A program made the position numbers and the translations under genes. From Enemella dayhoffiae (GTDB taxonomy: Bacteria; Actinomycetota; Actinomycetes; Propionibacteriales; Propionibacteriaceae): a DNA stretch of 64,000 bases. The notes below the pieces were generated by a model, which saw only the letters and a list, made by a program, of their open reading frames with translations, did no database searches and was not told the origin of the DNA. Numbering within the stretch: position 1 is the stretch's first letter; each line of letters starts with the position of its first letter. The stretch spans positions 434,001 through 498,000 of the forward strand of contig NZ_NMVQ01000001.1 of the NCBI RefSeq assembly GCF_002250625.1. Reading direction: 5' to 3'. Positions 18,061 to 26,802 of this stretch are shown piece after piece.

Positions 18061-18902
18061 CCAGGCGCCGACGACTGCTGCTGCTCAGCGCACCGGTGTG
18101 GTTGCTGGTGCTGCTGGTGTCGGTCAAGCTGCTCACCATGTCGCTGGACAACCAGACCGGGCGACGGGCGTACGCCGCCGGTGAGCACGAAACCGCAGCC
18201 TCCGCGTTCGACCGGACCAAGGTGGTCAACCTGGCGGAGCCGTGGGTCGCGCCCTACAACCGCGGCACCACCGCCTATCAGCAGCGACACTTCGACCTGG
18301 CCCGCGACGACCTGACCGAGGCGCTGCGGCTGGTGCCGGCCCAGCACGACTGCCGGGTGCGGCTCAACCTGGTCGCCACCCACGAGGCGATCGCCGACGG
18401 GCTGGCGGCGACCGGACAGCACCAGGCGGCGCGGCAGGCGTACGAACAGGGGTTGAGCGTGCTGCGGGCCGGCCGCTGCGCGGACCGACAGCCCACCCCG
18501 TCGTCGACGCCCACGAAGTCGCCCTCGGCGTCCCCCTCGAAGACGCCGTCGAGGACCCCGTCACCCTCGCCCTCGGCCAGTCCCAGTCCCGGCGGATCTC
18601 CCACCCCGCAACAGAACGAGCCCAACGAGGAGCAGCGCCGCGAGCAGGAGAAGCAGCGCGCCGACGAGGCCGATCCGCGGATGGAGCAGAAGCGCCAGGA
18701 ACAGCAGCGTCAGGAGGGCCGGGCCAGCAACCGGCCGAGCTACACCCCGCGGCCGGAGCCGACACAGAGCCAGGATCCGCGCGACAGCGAGAGCCGCAGC
18801 CAGGAGCTGGATCAGCGCAACAGCGACGCCCGCAAGGAGCGGCAGAAGGACCAGGATCGGGAGCAGCGGCCGAAGGGTCCCGACGTCAAGAAGCCGTGGT
18901 GA
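18057..18902 (+). CDS. TPR-like membrane protein with charged tail (BatC/BatE-like)
   Basis: 281 residues. One N-terminal helix (LLLLSAPVWLLVLLVSVKLL), then a tetratricopeptide-type region (NRGTTAYQQRHFDLARDDLTEALRLVP) and a second repeat (GQHQAARQAYEQGLSVL). After residue 145 it becomes a Ser/Pro/Thr linker and then a highly charged Arg/Gln/Glu tail of about 100 residues that is likely disordered. Last gene of the operon; such TPR proteins organise the VWA components. Confidence 0.8.
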   Translation: MTRRRRLLLLSAPVWLLVLLVSVKLLTMSLDNQTGRRAYAAGEHETAASAFDRTKVVNLAEPWVAPYNRGTTAYQQRHFDLARDDLTEALRLVPAQHDCRVRLNLVATHEAIADGLAATGQHQAARQAYEQGLSVLRAGRCADRQPTPSSTPTKSPSASPSKTPSRTPSPSPSASPSPGGSPTPQQNEPNEEQRREQEKQRADEADPRMEQKRQEQQRQEGRASNRPSYTPRPEPTQSQDPRDSESRSQELDQRNSDARKERQKDQDREQRPKGPDVKKPW

Positions 18903-18905
18903 GAC

Positions 18906-19919
18906 TCAGTTGGCCGCGGCGACCGCATCGGGATGGTCGGCGATGTACTGCTCGATGATCTCGTCCATCCCCGCGTCCGGCTGCAGACCGAGGGCCGCCG
19001 AGCGGGAGTTGTCCACCCCGCGCGGCCAGGTCTGCACGAGCGCCTCGATCACCGGATCCGGTTGCAGGGTGACCCGATCCGCGACCTCGTCGCCGGCGAT
19101 CCGGCGCAGGGCGGTGAGCATCTCGCCGACGGTCACCGCGATACCGGGCAGGTTCACCGGAAGCCGTCCGGTGAGTTGTCCGGGCTCGGTGCCGCGGGTC
19201 GCCTCGGCGACGGCGAGGATTCCTTCGACGGTACGCCTCGGCGAGGCGAGCAGCACCCTCAGGCCGGGGTCGACCGGGCAGGTGGCGGGCTCCCCCGCGA
19301 GGGGTTCGCGGATGATCCCGGACAGGAAGCTGGAGGCGGCGGCGTTGGGACGACCCGGGCGTACGCTCACTGTCATCAACCGGGCCACCCGAGCGTCCAC
19401 GAACCCCTTGCGAGTGCAGTCGGCGACCAGGTTTTCGCAGATGAACTTCTGGATCCCGTAGCTGCCCTGGGGCAGCGGCAGCACCGACTCGCTGATCACC
19501 TCGGGCAGCGGTAGCGCGTCGTCGCCGCCGTAGACGGCCAGCGAGGAGGAGAAGAACAGCCGTACCAGCGGACCGCCGCCCTCGTGCTGGGCCCGGCACG
19601 CGTCGAGCACGGCGCGGGTGACGTCGACGTTGGCGCGCATGCCGAGGTCGAAGTCGCGCTCGCACTCACCGGAGACCGCGGCCGCCAGGTGCAGCAGGAC
19701 GTCGACCGGTTCGGCGAACAGTTCGGGCAGGGTGTCGGCCAGATCGCCGCCCACCGAGGACACCCGCTGCTCGCCGGCGAACGGGGAGAGCTCCGGCACG
19801 AACCGGTCGGCGAGCAGCACCTGGTCGATCGCGCGGCCGTCGAACTGGCCGCGGTCCAACAGTTCCCGGGCGACGGCGCTGCCGAGGAACCCGTGACCGC
19901 CGGTGATCACGATGCGCAT
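18906..19919 (-). CDS. denD: NAD-dependent epimerase/dehydratase, D-erythronate dehydrogenase-like
   Basis: 337 residues. Extended short-chain dehydrogenase: TGGHGFLG at 6-13, catalytic Ser-rich FFSSSLAVYGG and the active pair YGIQK. The overall sequence resembles DenD, which oxidises D-erythronate to 2-oxo-tetronate in four-carbon acid-sugar breakdown. The assignment is strengthened by an OtnK-type kinase and an LtnD-type dehydrogenase 1-3 kb to the right, though those run on the other strand and a remnant zone lies between. The start is ATG 19919. Confidence 0.75.
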   Translation of the reverse strand: MRIVITGGHGFLGSAVARELLDRGQFDGRAIDQVLLADRFVPELSPFAGEQRVSSVGGDLADTLPELFAEPVDVLLHLAAAVSGECERDFDLGMRANVDVTRAVLDACRAQHEGGGPLVRLFFSSSLAVYGGDDALPLPEVISESVLPLPQGSYGIQKFICENLVADCTRKGFVDARVARLMTVSVRPGRPNAAASSFLSGIIREPLAGEPATCPVDPGLRVLLASPRRTVEGILAVAEATRGTEPGQLTGRLPVNLPGIAVTVGEMLTALRRIAGDEVADRVTLQPDPVIEALVQTWPRGVDNSRSAALGLQPDAGMDEIIEQYIADHPDAVAAAN

Positions 19920-19937
19920 GGAGTCAGCCTAGGTGGC

Positions 19938-19951
19938 TTCGACAGGCTGAG
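19938..19951 (+). repeat. TTCGACAGGCTGAG repeat
   Basis: One copy, one base different from the common core, in the 46-base spacer upstream of denD. Confidence 0.65.
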
Positions 19952-19965
19952 CCACCGTTACCGCG

Positions 19966-20358
19966 TCAGCCAGCCGTGCGGCGGGAGCGGGGGCGATCGA
20001 CCAGGGCGGTGACGAGGCCGGAGACGAGGCTGATCACGATGGCACCGAACACGGCGGCCCAGAAGCCGGACACATGGAAGCCGAGACCGAGGTTGCCGGC
20101 CAGCCAGGAGGTGAGCAGCAGCATCAGCGCGTTCACCACGAGCAGGAACAGTCCGAGGGTGAGCCAGATCAGGCAGCCGGTGAAGAACTCGACGATCGGC
20201 TTCACGAACGCGTTGACCAACCCGATGATCACCGCGACGGCGAGCACGGTGCCGATCAGGGCGGGGGTGCTGCTGCCGCGTACGTCGATCCCGGGGACGA
20301 GGAGGGCGGCGACGGCGACGGCGAGGGCGGTGGCGATGACTCGAATGGCGGTACGCAT
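19966..20358 (-). CDS. Phage-holin-family (DUF4_2-type) membrane protein
   Basis: 130 residues with four hydrophobic segments and the pattern GLVNAFVKPIVEFFTGCLIWLTLGLFLLVVNALMLLLTSWLAG, typical of the Phage_holin_4_2 / YvlD-like family. Despite the family name, these are widespread chromosomal membrane proteins of unknown function and there is no prophage here. Start ATG 20358. Confidence 0.85.
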   Translation of the reverse strand: MRTAIRVIATALAVAVAALLVPGIDVRGSSTPALIGTVLAVAVIIGLVNAFVKPIVEFFTGCLIWLTLGLFLLVVNALMLLLTSWLAGNLGLGFHVSGFWAAVFGAIVISLVSGLVTALVDRPRSRRTAG

Positions 20359-20433
20359 GCCTCCAGCCTGCGTGGTGAACCGCTTGCGCCCAATCGGGAA
20401 CCGCCCGGGTCCGTCCCTGAGGTGGGCAACCCC

Positions 20434-20811
20434 TCAGTCGGACAGGGTGGCGGCAGCGCGGCGGACCAGGTCGACCGCCGGCCGATGGTCACCGCGCCGT
20501 CACGCCAGCACCAGTCGGCTGGGCGGCAGGTCGAGGACCGGCACCGCAACGATCCCGGGCCGGGACAGGAAGGGGGCGCTACCGGCGGCCACCAGACACA
20601 CTCCGACCCCCGCTGTCACCCCCTCGGCGGTTGCCTCGATGCTGGAGACGACCCCGCCGATCCGCGCCGGACGGGTACGCCGATCGGTCGCCAACCAGAA
20701 GTCCCGCAGCGGGCCGGCGCTCTCCGGCAGGGCCAGGAACGCCTCGTCCTCGATCTGGGCCCAGGTGAGCTCGGTGGCGGTGGACAGCGGGTGGTTGCGG
20801 CACAGTTCACC
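20434..20811 (-). pseudogene. LysR-family regulator remnant (C-terminal half, frameshifted)
   Basis: Only the effector-binding half survives: ELCRNHPLSTATELTW, ALPESAGPLRDFWLA, then VLDLPPSRLVLA followed by TGA at 20500. Adding one G at that TGA (TG to TGG) restores WRRGDHRPAVDLVRRAAATLSD and a natural stop at 20434, so the 3' end has a one-base deletion. The whole DNA-binding half is missing; the homology stops near 20811 where an aldo/keto reductase fragment on the other strand begins. Confidence 0.75.
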
Positions 20812-20985
20812 GGAAACCTGACCGCGACCGAGATCGAGCTGGGTGACGCCACCGTGCGGGAACTGGACGAACTGAGCCGCGTCGAGCTTGGTCTCCCGCA
20901 CGACTTCATCCGTAGCTCGGACTGGGCCAACGGGGGCCTGCGCGACCGGATCCGCCTGCCAACCGGCCGGCGGGAGGTGGGCTGA
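20812..20985 (+). pseudogene. Aldo/keto reductase remnant (C-terminal 57 residues)
   Basis: The plus-strand frame ending at TGA 20983 reads GNLTATEIELGDATVRELDELSR followed by VELGLPHDFIRSSDWANGG, the typical C-terminal end of an aldo/keto reductase. Upstream of 20812 the frame is just the antisense of the LysR remnant, so roughly 80% of the gene is missing. Together the two fragments look like an originally divergent lysR-AKR pair joined by one deletion that removed both 5' parts. Confidence 0.7.
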
Positions 20986-21050
20986 TCCCGGCGCCGCCAA
21001 GTCGGCCGCGCTCCCTTGACCGGTCGGGCCGGCAGGACGACGATCGACCC

Positions 21051-22550
21051 ATGACCGCCACCGGCACACCCGAGTTGTCCACGATCCTCGCCCAGGCCCC
21101 CAAACCGGTGGCCGATCCCGGCCGGCGGGCCGAGATCCGGGAACTGCGGGAGCGGCAGGGTCGGCGTACCGTCGCCCTCGACGACGACCCGACCGGGTCG
21201 CAGAGCGTGCACGGTGTCGAGGTGGTCACCGTGCTCGAACGAGGCGAGTACGCCGCAGCCCTCACCGAGCCGGGGGCGACCGCGTTCCTGCTGACCAACT
21301 CGCGCAGCCTGCCGCGCAACGTGGCCGAATCGCAGAACTTCAAGCTGGGTGAGGGAATCTTCGCCCTGGCGATGCAGGGCGACTGGCCGGTGGACGTGGT
21401 CAGTCGCAGCGACTCGACCCTGCGCGGGCACGTGCTGACCGAGGTGAACGCCCTGGACCGGGCGCGCGCCGAGGCGTACGGGAGCGGGTTCGACGGGGTG
21501 CTGCTCGTGCCGACCTATCTGGAGGCGGGGCGGTTCACCGCGGGTGACGTGCACTGGGCGATGGTCGGCGGAAACCCCGTCCCGGTTGGGGAAACCGAGT
21601 TCGCCCGGGACAAGACGTTCGGTTATCGCTCCTCCAGCCTGGTCGACTTCCTGGCCGAGGTGAGTGGCGGTGAGCTGGGCGGGGACCGAGTGCGGTCGTT
21701 GTCGCTGGAGTTGATCCGCTCCGGTGGGGTGGACGCTGTCGCCGACGCCCTGCGCTCGACTGCTGAGCCTGTCGAAGGGCCACGTCCTGAGCCTGTCGAA
21801 GGGCCGACCTGGTTCGTGGTGAACGCCACCGACTATGCCGACCTGGAGACCGTGGCGCTGGCGGTGCACCGGGTGCAGGCCGAGGGGCGCAGCTTCCTGT
21901 CCCGGTCCGGCCCGAGCTTCGTCCGGGCACTGAGCGGCATCGAACCGCGCGAGGTGCTCACCGCCGAGGACATCTGGCCCGACGGGCGGACCGGCGGCGG
22001 TCACGGCCTGCTCGTCGTCGGCTCGCACGTCGGGCTGACCGGCCAGCAGCTGGCGAAGGCGCGGGCCCGCGGCGGACTGGTCGAGGTGGAGCTGTCGGTC
22101 CCCGAGCTGCTCGGCGACGACGCGACCGCCCACGTGCAGGCGACCGCCGGCCTGGTCACCCGGGCGCTGCAGCACAGCGACGTGCTGCTGCTGACCAGCC
22201 GGGAGGTGATCTCCACCGACGATCGCGAGGAGTCGCTGGCGATCGCCCGGACGGTCTCCCAGGCGATCGTCGACGTCGTGCAGCAGGTACGCCGGGCCGA
22301 ACCCGCCTGGGTGGTCGCCAAGGGCGGGATCACCTCCCACGACGTGGCGGTCAGGGGACTGGGCATTCGCCGGGGAATCGTGCTGGGGCAGCTTTTCCAG
22401 GGGATGGTGTCGGTGTTGCGTGCGGTGGATGCACCACAGGAGGTGGTCGGCGTGCCCTATGTGGTGTTCGCCGGAAACGTGGGTGATGAGAACGCACTCG
22501 CAGATGTGCTGCGCAGGTTCAGCCAGACGACGGAGCAGGGAGGCAAGTGA
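21051..22550 (+). CDS. otnK: Four-carbon acid sugar kinase (OtnK/DUF1537 family)
   Basis: 499 residues. DUF1537 kinases phosphorylate 3-oxo-tetronate or related acid sugars. Seen: LDDDPTGSQSVHGV near 42 (substrate Asp pair), VVSRSDSTLRGH near 122, and the C-terminal nucleotide site KGGITSHDVAVRGLGIRRG. Between residues 238 and 251 two copies of the dispersed repeat are inserted in frame and encode AEPVEGPRPEPVEGP. The stop overlaps the start of the dehydrogenase gene (TGATG), so the two are co-translated. Confidence 0.85.
   Translation: MTATGTPELSTILAQAPKPVADPGRRAEIRELRERQGRRTVALDDDPTGSQSVHGVEVVTVLERGEYAAALTEPGATAFLLTNSRSLPRNVAESQNFKLGEGIFALAMQGDWPVDVVSRSDSTLRGHVLTEVNALDRARAEAYGSGFDGVLLVPTYLEAGRFTAGDVHWAMVGGNPVPVGETEFARDKTFGYRSSSLVDFLAEVSGGELGGDRVRSLSLELIRSGGVDAVADALRSTAEPVEGPRPEPVEGPTWFVVNATDYADLETVALAVHRVQAEGRSFLSRSGPSFVRALSGIEPREVLTAEDIWPDGRTGGGHGLLVVGSHVGLTGQQLAKARARGGLVEVELSVPELLGDDATAHVQATAGLVTRALQHSDVLLLTSREVISTDDREESLAIARTVSQAIVDVVQQVRRAEPAWVVAKGGITSHDVAVRGLGIRRGIVLGQLFQGMVSVLRAVDAPQEVVGVPYVVFAGNVGDENALADVLRRFSQTTEQGGK
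21763..21804 (-). repeat. Two copies of the dispersed repeat inside otnK
   Basis: CTGAGCCTGTCGAA occurs at 21763-21776 and 21787-21800, 24 bases apart, each followed by GGGCC. Being a multiple of three, the period keeps the otnK frame and encodes two EPVEGP units in what should be a loop between domains. Confidence 0.85.
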
Positions 22551-23431
22551 TGAGCCAGCCGCGAATCGGTTGGATCGGGCTGGGCGCGATGGGCGGTCCG
22601 ATGGCCGAACAGCTTGCCCGCAACGGGTTTGCGGTGACCGGCTTCGACCCTGCCGTCCGCGGCCGCGACGGCGTTTCCGACGCGGCGGATGCGGCCGCCG
22701 CGGTCACCGACGCCGAGGTGGTCGGACTGATGGTCGCCACCCCGGCCCAGGTGCACGCGGTGCTCGATCAGGTGATCGACACGCTCGCCCCCGGCACGGT
22801 GGTGGTCGTGTTCGCCACCATCGGCACCGAGGCCGCCGAGCAGGTCGCCGCCCGGCTGGCCGAGCGCGACCTGGCGATGGTGGACGCCCCGGTCTCCGGT
22901 GGGTCGGTGCGGGCCGGCACCGGTGAGCTGCTGCTGATGGTCGGCGGCGACCCGGTGGCGCTCGAGCGGGCTCGGCCGATGCTGGCTGCGCTCGGCACGG
23001 TGCACGTGGTCGGGCCGCAGTCCAGCGACGGGCAGCGGCTCAAGCTGGTCAACCAGCTGCTCTGCGGCGTACACGTCGCGGTGGCCGGGGAGGCGTTGGC
23101 GTACGCCGAGGCGATGGGCCTGGATCCGCGGGTGTGCTGGGAGGTACTGCGCGGCGGTGCGGCCCAGTCGTTCATGTTCGCCGACCGGGGCGCGCGCATG
23201 CTGGACTATCCGGAGGTGCCGGTCTCCTCGGCGGTGGACATCATCGCCAAGGATCTGGGGCTGGTCGCCGACGCCGCGGCGGGAGTCAACCAGCCGGTTC
23301 CGCTGGCGGCGGCGGCCCTGGACCTGTTCCGCTCCGGACAGGCCGAGGGGCTGGGGCGTACCGACGATTCGGCGATGGTGGAGGTGGCCCGCCGCGCCCG
23401 GACGGCCGGCGAACCGGCGCCGCCTGCCTAG
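22550..23431 (+). CDS. ltnD: 3-hydroxyisobutyrate-dehydrogenase-family protein, L-threonate dehydrogenase-like
   Basis: 293 residues from ATG 22550 (GGAGGCAAGTG upstream, TGATG overlap with otnK). NAD-binding GLGAMGGPMA at 11-20, substrate motif DAPVSGGSVRAGTG, catalytic Lys in LKLVNQLLCG, and KDLGLV. Paired with an OtnK kinase it fits LtnD, which oxidises L-threonate to 2-oxo-tetronate. The isomerase (otnI) and aldolase (otnC) usually needed to complete the pathway are not in the window. Confidence 0.82.
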   Translation: MSQPRIGWIGLGAMGGPMAEQLARNGFAVTGFDPAVRGRDGVSDAADAAAAVTDAEVVGLMVATPAQVHAVLDQVIDTLAPGTVVVVFATIGTEAAEQVAARLAERDLAMVDAPVSGGSVRAGTGELLLMVGGDPVALERARPMLAALGTVHVVGPQSSDGQRLKLVNQLLCGVHVAVAGEALAYAEAMGLDPRVCWEVLRGGAAQSFMFADRGARMLDYPEVPVSSAVDIIAKDLGLVADAAAGVNQPVPLAAAALDLFRSGQAEGLGRTDDSAMVEVARRARTAGEPAPPA

Positions 23432-23436
23432 CCTCC

Positions 23437-23828
23437 TCAGACGCCGTAGGGGCAACCGGGCTCGGGTGGGCGGGTCAGGGTGTCCGTCACGCCGCGGCGG
23501 CCTGCCCGAGCCGGGCGGACTCCAGCAGCAGCATCTCGCGGTGCGCCGCGAACAGGGCCGCGCGCTGCGACGGGTCGGCGGCGAGGAACTGTCTGATCTG
23601 GGCGAGGGAGAGCCCGGCGCGCTGAGCCCGCTGCACTTCCGCGGCCAGCGCCAGATCGGTGTCGCGGTAGCGCCGGTGGCCGAGCCCGTCCCGCGCGGGC
23701 ACGAGCACGCCCTCGTCCTCCCAGTGCCGCAGCACGTGCGCGGCCACACCGAGCTCGCGGGCCGCCTGGCCGACGGTCTTGCCTCCAGGTCGACCTGAGG
23801 GCTCGTCGTCGTTGGCATGCGGATACAC
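23437..23828 (-). CDS. MerR-family regulator, possibly 3' frameshifted
   Basis: From GTG 23828 the frame gives a 113-residue protein ending at a TGA at 23487: winged-helix KTVGQAARELGVAAHVLRHWEDEGVLVP, then GHRRYRDTDLALAAEVQRAQRAGLSLAQIRQFL and a coiled helix. A one-base shift at the stop continues as VTDTLTRPPEPGCPYGV to 23437, which resembles the usual tail of this subgroup (ALTCPHPDF..CP), so a G may have been lost there. Divergent from the truncated MBL gene, starting 15 bases apart. Confidence 0.7.
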
Positions 23829-23842
23829 AGCAACTGCAGGCG

Positions 23843-24370
23843 TTGGGTGTCGACCCGCGTCCGGTGACCGACCTCGCGCTGACCCATCTCGACGTCGACC
23901 ATGTCGGCGGGATCGTGGATTCCCCGTCGGCCAAGGTGCACCTCTCCGCGACCCAGCTGTCGCTGATCACCCCGGCGCTGCGGCGTGACCTGCTGGACCG
24001 ACTGCACCCCGCTCAGTGGGACCACGGCCCTCGCTGGACGCCGCACGTGCTGTCCGAGGCGTACGCCGGGCGGCCGACGGCCCGGATCGCCGACGGGGTC
24101 CGGCTGGCTGCCCTGGACGGCCACCTGAGCGGGCACTGCGGCGTGGTCATCGAGCGGCCCGGACGCGGCGAGCTGATCCACGCCGGGGACGCCATCTTCA
24201 GTTCGCGCACCGTGTCCGGCCGCCCGGCACCGCCGGGGCTGGCGTTGTTCGAACGTCACCTGCGCACCGAACGGGCGGCCTGGGCGGACAGCCGGCGCTG
24301 GCTGCGGGAGCGCCACGCGCAGGGGTGCGAGATCGTGTCCGCCCACGAGCCGGGTCCCGGACCCGGTTGA
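23843..24370 (+). pseudogene. MBL-fold metallo-hydrolase lacking its N-terminus
   Basis: 175 codons from a TTG at 23843. The zinc motif THLDVDHVGG lies within the first 25 residues, followed by SGHCGVVIE and LIHAGDAIF (third and fourth ligands) and a C-terminal SAHEPG. Intact relatives carry some 50-80 residues before the first zinc motif; here these are absent and the frame upstream runs into the merR start. Probably a 5'-truncated gene, though translation from TTG with a minimal N-terminus cannot be excluded. Confidence 0.6.
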
Positions 24371-24387
24371 CGGTCGCGGCGGTCAGC

Positions 24388-25602
24388 TCAGCCGACAGGC
24401 GTACGCCGACGGTTCACCAACCAGACCGCGCCGGCCGCGACCAGCAGTCCGCCGCCGAGCCCGCCGACGCCGAGGGCGATCCAGCGGCGCAGCGGCAGCT
24501 GACCGGAATCCACGCCGCGGATCTGCTCGCCCCCGAAGTCGGGGACGCCGGTGACCTCGCCACCGACGCGCGTGGTCAGCGTGTAGTCGACCCGCAGCGG
24601 GCCGGCCAGCCTGTCCGGGGACAACCAGAGCGCCACCAGATAGCGGCCGGCGAGGAAGGGTTTGCTGCCACTGCGCGAATAGGCGCGCAGTGCCACCGGT
24701 TCGGTGACGGCGTCGAAGGTGTCGGCGTCTCCGGTGAGCGTGGACACGGTTTCCTCGGCCTCGCCCAGGTCGGGTCCGAGCACCCCGATCCCGAACTGCG
24801 GTCGCTGGTCGGACACGGCCGCGACGGCCTCCGACGGCGCGATCTGGGCCTGCACCTGCAACCACTGGCCCCAGTCGACCGGGACGCTGAACACGTGCAC
24901 GGTTCCCGAGTCGAGGGAGAGGCGATAGCTGCGGGTCGACTGGATCGAGGCGGGTGCGGTCAACGTGCCGGGGGTCACCCTGCCCTGTTCACCGGTCGGC
25001 AGCTCCTGGGTCTTCGGCGGCGGCAGGGTGGCCGGCAGGTCGTTCAGGTTGCGCACCTCGGGCACCTCCAGGACCCGGACCAGGGCGGGCGCCGGTTCGT
25101 TGTTGCGGGGCATGTCGGTCAGGTCGGCACGCTGCACCTGGACGAGCATCCCCGGCTCGGGGGGACAGCCGTCCAACGCGTCTCCGCTGACCCCGATCAC
25201 CGCGCCACCGCGGGAGGGTCCGAAGTTGCTGTTGTGCAGGCAGGTGCGGTTCTGGGCGCGGCTGGTCTGGATCGAGAAGCCGTCGTGCGCCATTCCCGGC
25301 GGCTGCATCGCCGCCCCGACGATCAGTCGGCCGCTCGGCGTGGTGCGGTTGGCCCGGAAGTAGCGGTTCCGGTCGATCCGGTCACGGGCGTTGCCGAGGG
25401 TGGTGGTGCTGTCCCCGAGCGGGAGCGGTTCGGCCGCGGCCGGATCGGTGGACCCGGCGACCTGCCCCGGCGCGGCGGCCGCCACCGGTGCCCCGCCGAG
25501 GGCACCGCCGAGCAGCAGTCCGGCCGCCGTCGCCGTCGCAAGCACCCGGCGTACCGACCGGACGCGGCGACCGGGGGCTGGTCCGGCTGGTGCGGGAGTC
25601 AC
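24388..25602 (-). CDS. Secreted, C-terminally membrane-anchored protein, unknown function
   Basis: 404 residues. Arg-rich N-terminus plus hydrophobic segment ending GGAPVAAAAP gives a signal peptide; the end LRRWIALGVGGLGGGLLVAAGAVWLVNRRR is a C-terminal transmembrane anchor with a positive tail. The long extracytoplasmic part has beta-sandwich character (YRLSLDSGTVHVFSVPVDWGQWLQVQ) and two Cys pairs (TCLHNSN, DGCPPEP). I do not recognise a named family. Start is GTG 25602. It is divergent from the kinase gene; the 59-base gap must hold both promoters. Confidence 0.65.
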   Translation of the reverse strand: MTPAPAGPAPGRRVRSVRRVLATATAAGLLLGGALGGAPVAAAAPGQVAGSTDPAAAEPLPLGDSTTTLGNARDRIDRNRYFRANRTTPSGRLIVGAAMQPPGMAHDGFSIQTSRAQNRTCLHNSNFGPSRGGAVIGVSGDALDGCPPEPGMLVQVQRADLTDMPRNNEPAPALVRVLEVPEVRNLNDLPATLPPPKTQELPTGEQGRVTPGTLTAPASIQSTRSYRLSLDSGTVHVFSVPVDWGQWLQVQAQIAPSEAVAAVSDQRPQFGIGVLGPDLGEAEETVSTLTGDADTFDAVTEPVALRAYSRSGSKPFLAGRYLVALWLSPDRLAGPLRVDYTLTTRVGGEVTGVPDFGGEQIRGVDSGQLPLRRWIALGVGGLGGGLLVAAGAVWLVNRRRTPVG

Positions 25603-25661
25603 CGCGCCATTGTTCCGCAGCAGCCGGTGGATTCGGGCTCGCGGCTGGCATGCTGGCGGAC

Positions 25662-26795
25662 ATGGGTGAAGTGTTCGGCGGGCGATTCGAGCTGGTCGAC
25701 CCCATCGGCGCGGGCGGCGCCGGCAGTGTCTGGCGGGTCTGGGACTGGAAGCGGTCGCAATATTGCGCAGCGAAGGTGATGAAGCAGTCCGACTCCACCG
25801 CCCTGCTGCGGTTCATCCGGGAGACCGGGACCCGGATTGATCACCCCCACGTGGGCGCTCCGACCTCCTGGGTCGGTGAGGACGATCGGGTGCTGTTCAC
25901 CATGGACCTGGTCACCGGCGGCTCGGTGGCGACCATGATCAACGACTATGGTCGACTGCCCGACTGGTTTTCCATGATCATCACGGACCAGTTGCTCGAG
26001 GCGCTCGCCTCGGTGCACGCGTCGGGGCTGATCCATCGGGATGTGAAGCCGGCCAACCTGCTGCTCGAGGCGACCGGGACGGGCCTGCCGCGGGTCCGGC
26101 TCGCGGACTTCGGGATCGCCGCCCGCGGTGACGACCCGCGACTCACCCACACCACCGAGGTTGTCGGTACGCCGGGGTACATGTCCCCGCTGGCGCGGAT
26201 GGGCGTCGATCCCGAACCTGCCCAGGACCTGTACGCCGCAGCGATGGTGCTGGCGGAGATGCTGACCGGTCGCCGGCCGACCGAGACGGAGCCGCCGTTC
26301 GACCTGTCCGATGTGGACTGCGCGCCGGAGCTGGTGACGCTGACCGAGCGGATGGCCGCCGACTCCGGGCACGGGTTCGACAGCGCCGAAGCGGCCCGGG
26401 CGTCGCTGCGCGGTGTGGTGGCTCGGCACGGCGCCGGTGACGAACCGGTCGAGGTGTTCGACCAGGTCGGCCCACTGCCCCCGGACTGGGGCCCGCACGG
26501 TCCACTGTCGCGCGACGGTCAGACACCCGCGGGTGGGTGGGCGCCGGGTACCCCGATCACCGGTCCGCAGCCGGTGCTCGCCGGGTCGCCGGTGAGTCAG
26601 CCGTACGCGCCCACGGGGGCGCACCCGTGGACTCCGGCCGGGTCGGCGCCCGGACCGGTGCAGCAGGGTACGCCGGGGCGTACCGCGGCGGGAGCGGGAC
26701 TGGCCGCGCGGCGGCGTACGCCCCGCTCGGTCTGGGTGTTGGGAATCGCCGGACTCATCTGTCTGCTGGTGGCCCTGGGCCTTGCTATCTTCTGA
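25662..26795 (+). CDS. Membrane-anchored serine/threonine protein kinase
   Basis: 377 residues from ATG 25662 (ATG 25650 is an alternative). Hanks-type kinase with complete motifs: glycine loop GAGGAGSVW at 16-24, ATP-binding Lys 38 in AAKVMK, HRDVKPANLL at 125-134, DFG at 149-151, GTPGYMSP. After the kinase domain comes a Pro/Gly-rich linker of about 80 residues and a C-terminal transmembrane helix (VWVLGIAGLICLLVALGLAIF) with almost nothing beyond it, so there is no extracellular sensor domain such as PASTA. Substrates unknown. Confidence 0.9.
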   Translation: MGEVFGGRFELVDPIGAGGAGSVWRVWDWKRSQYCAAKVMKQSDSTALLRFIRETGTRIDHPHVGAPTSWVGEDDRVLFTMDLVTGGSVATMINDYGRLPDWFSMIITDQLLEALASVHASGLIHRDVKPANLLLEATGTGLPRVRLADFGIAARGDDPRLTHTTEVVGTPGYMSPLARMGVDPEPAQDLYAAAMVLAEMLTGRRPTETEPPFDLSDVDCAPELVTLTERMAADSGHGFDSAEAARASLRGVVARHGAGDEPVEVFDQVGPLPPDWGPHGPLSRDGQTPAGGWAPGTPITGPQPVLAGSPVSQPYAPTGAHPWTPAGSAPGPVQQGTPGRTAAGAGLAARRRTPRSVWVLGIAGLICLLVALGLAIF

Positions 26796-26802
26796 GCCGA
26801 TG

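Noticed and set aside
19966-20358. Prophage remnant suggested by a phage-holin-family protein
   Set aside because: The family is common in chromosomes and no other phage gene, integrase or attachment site is near.
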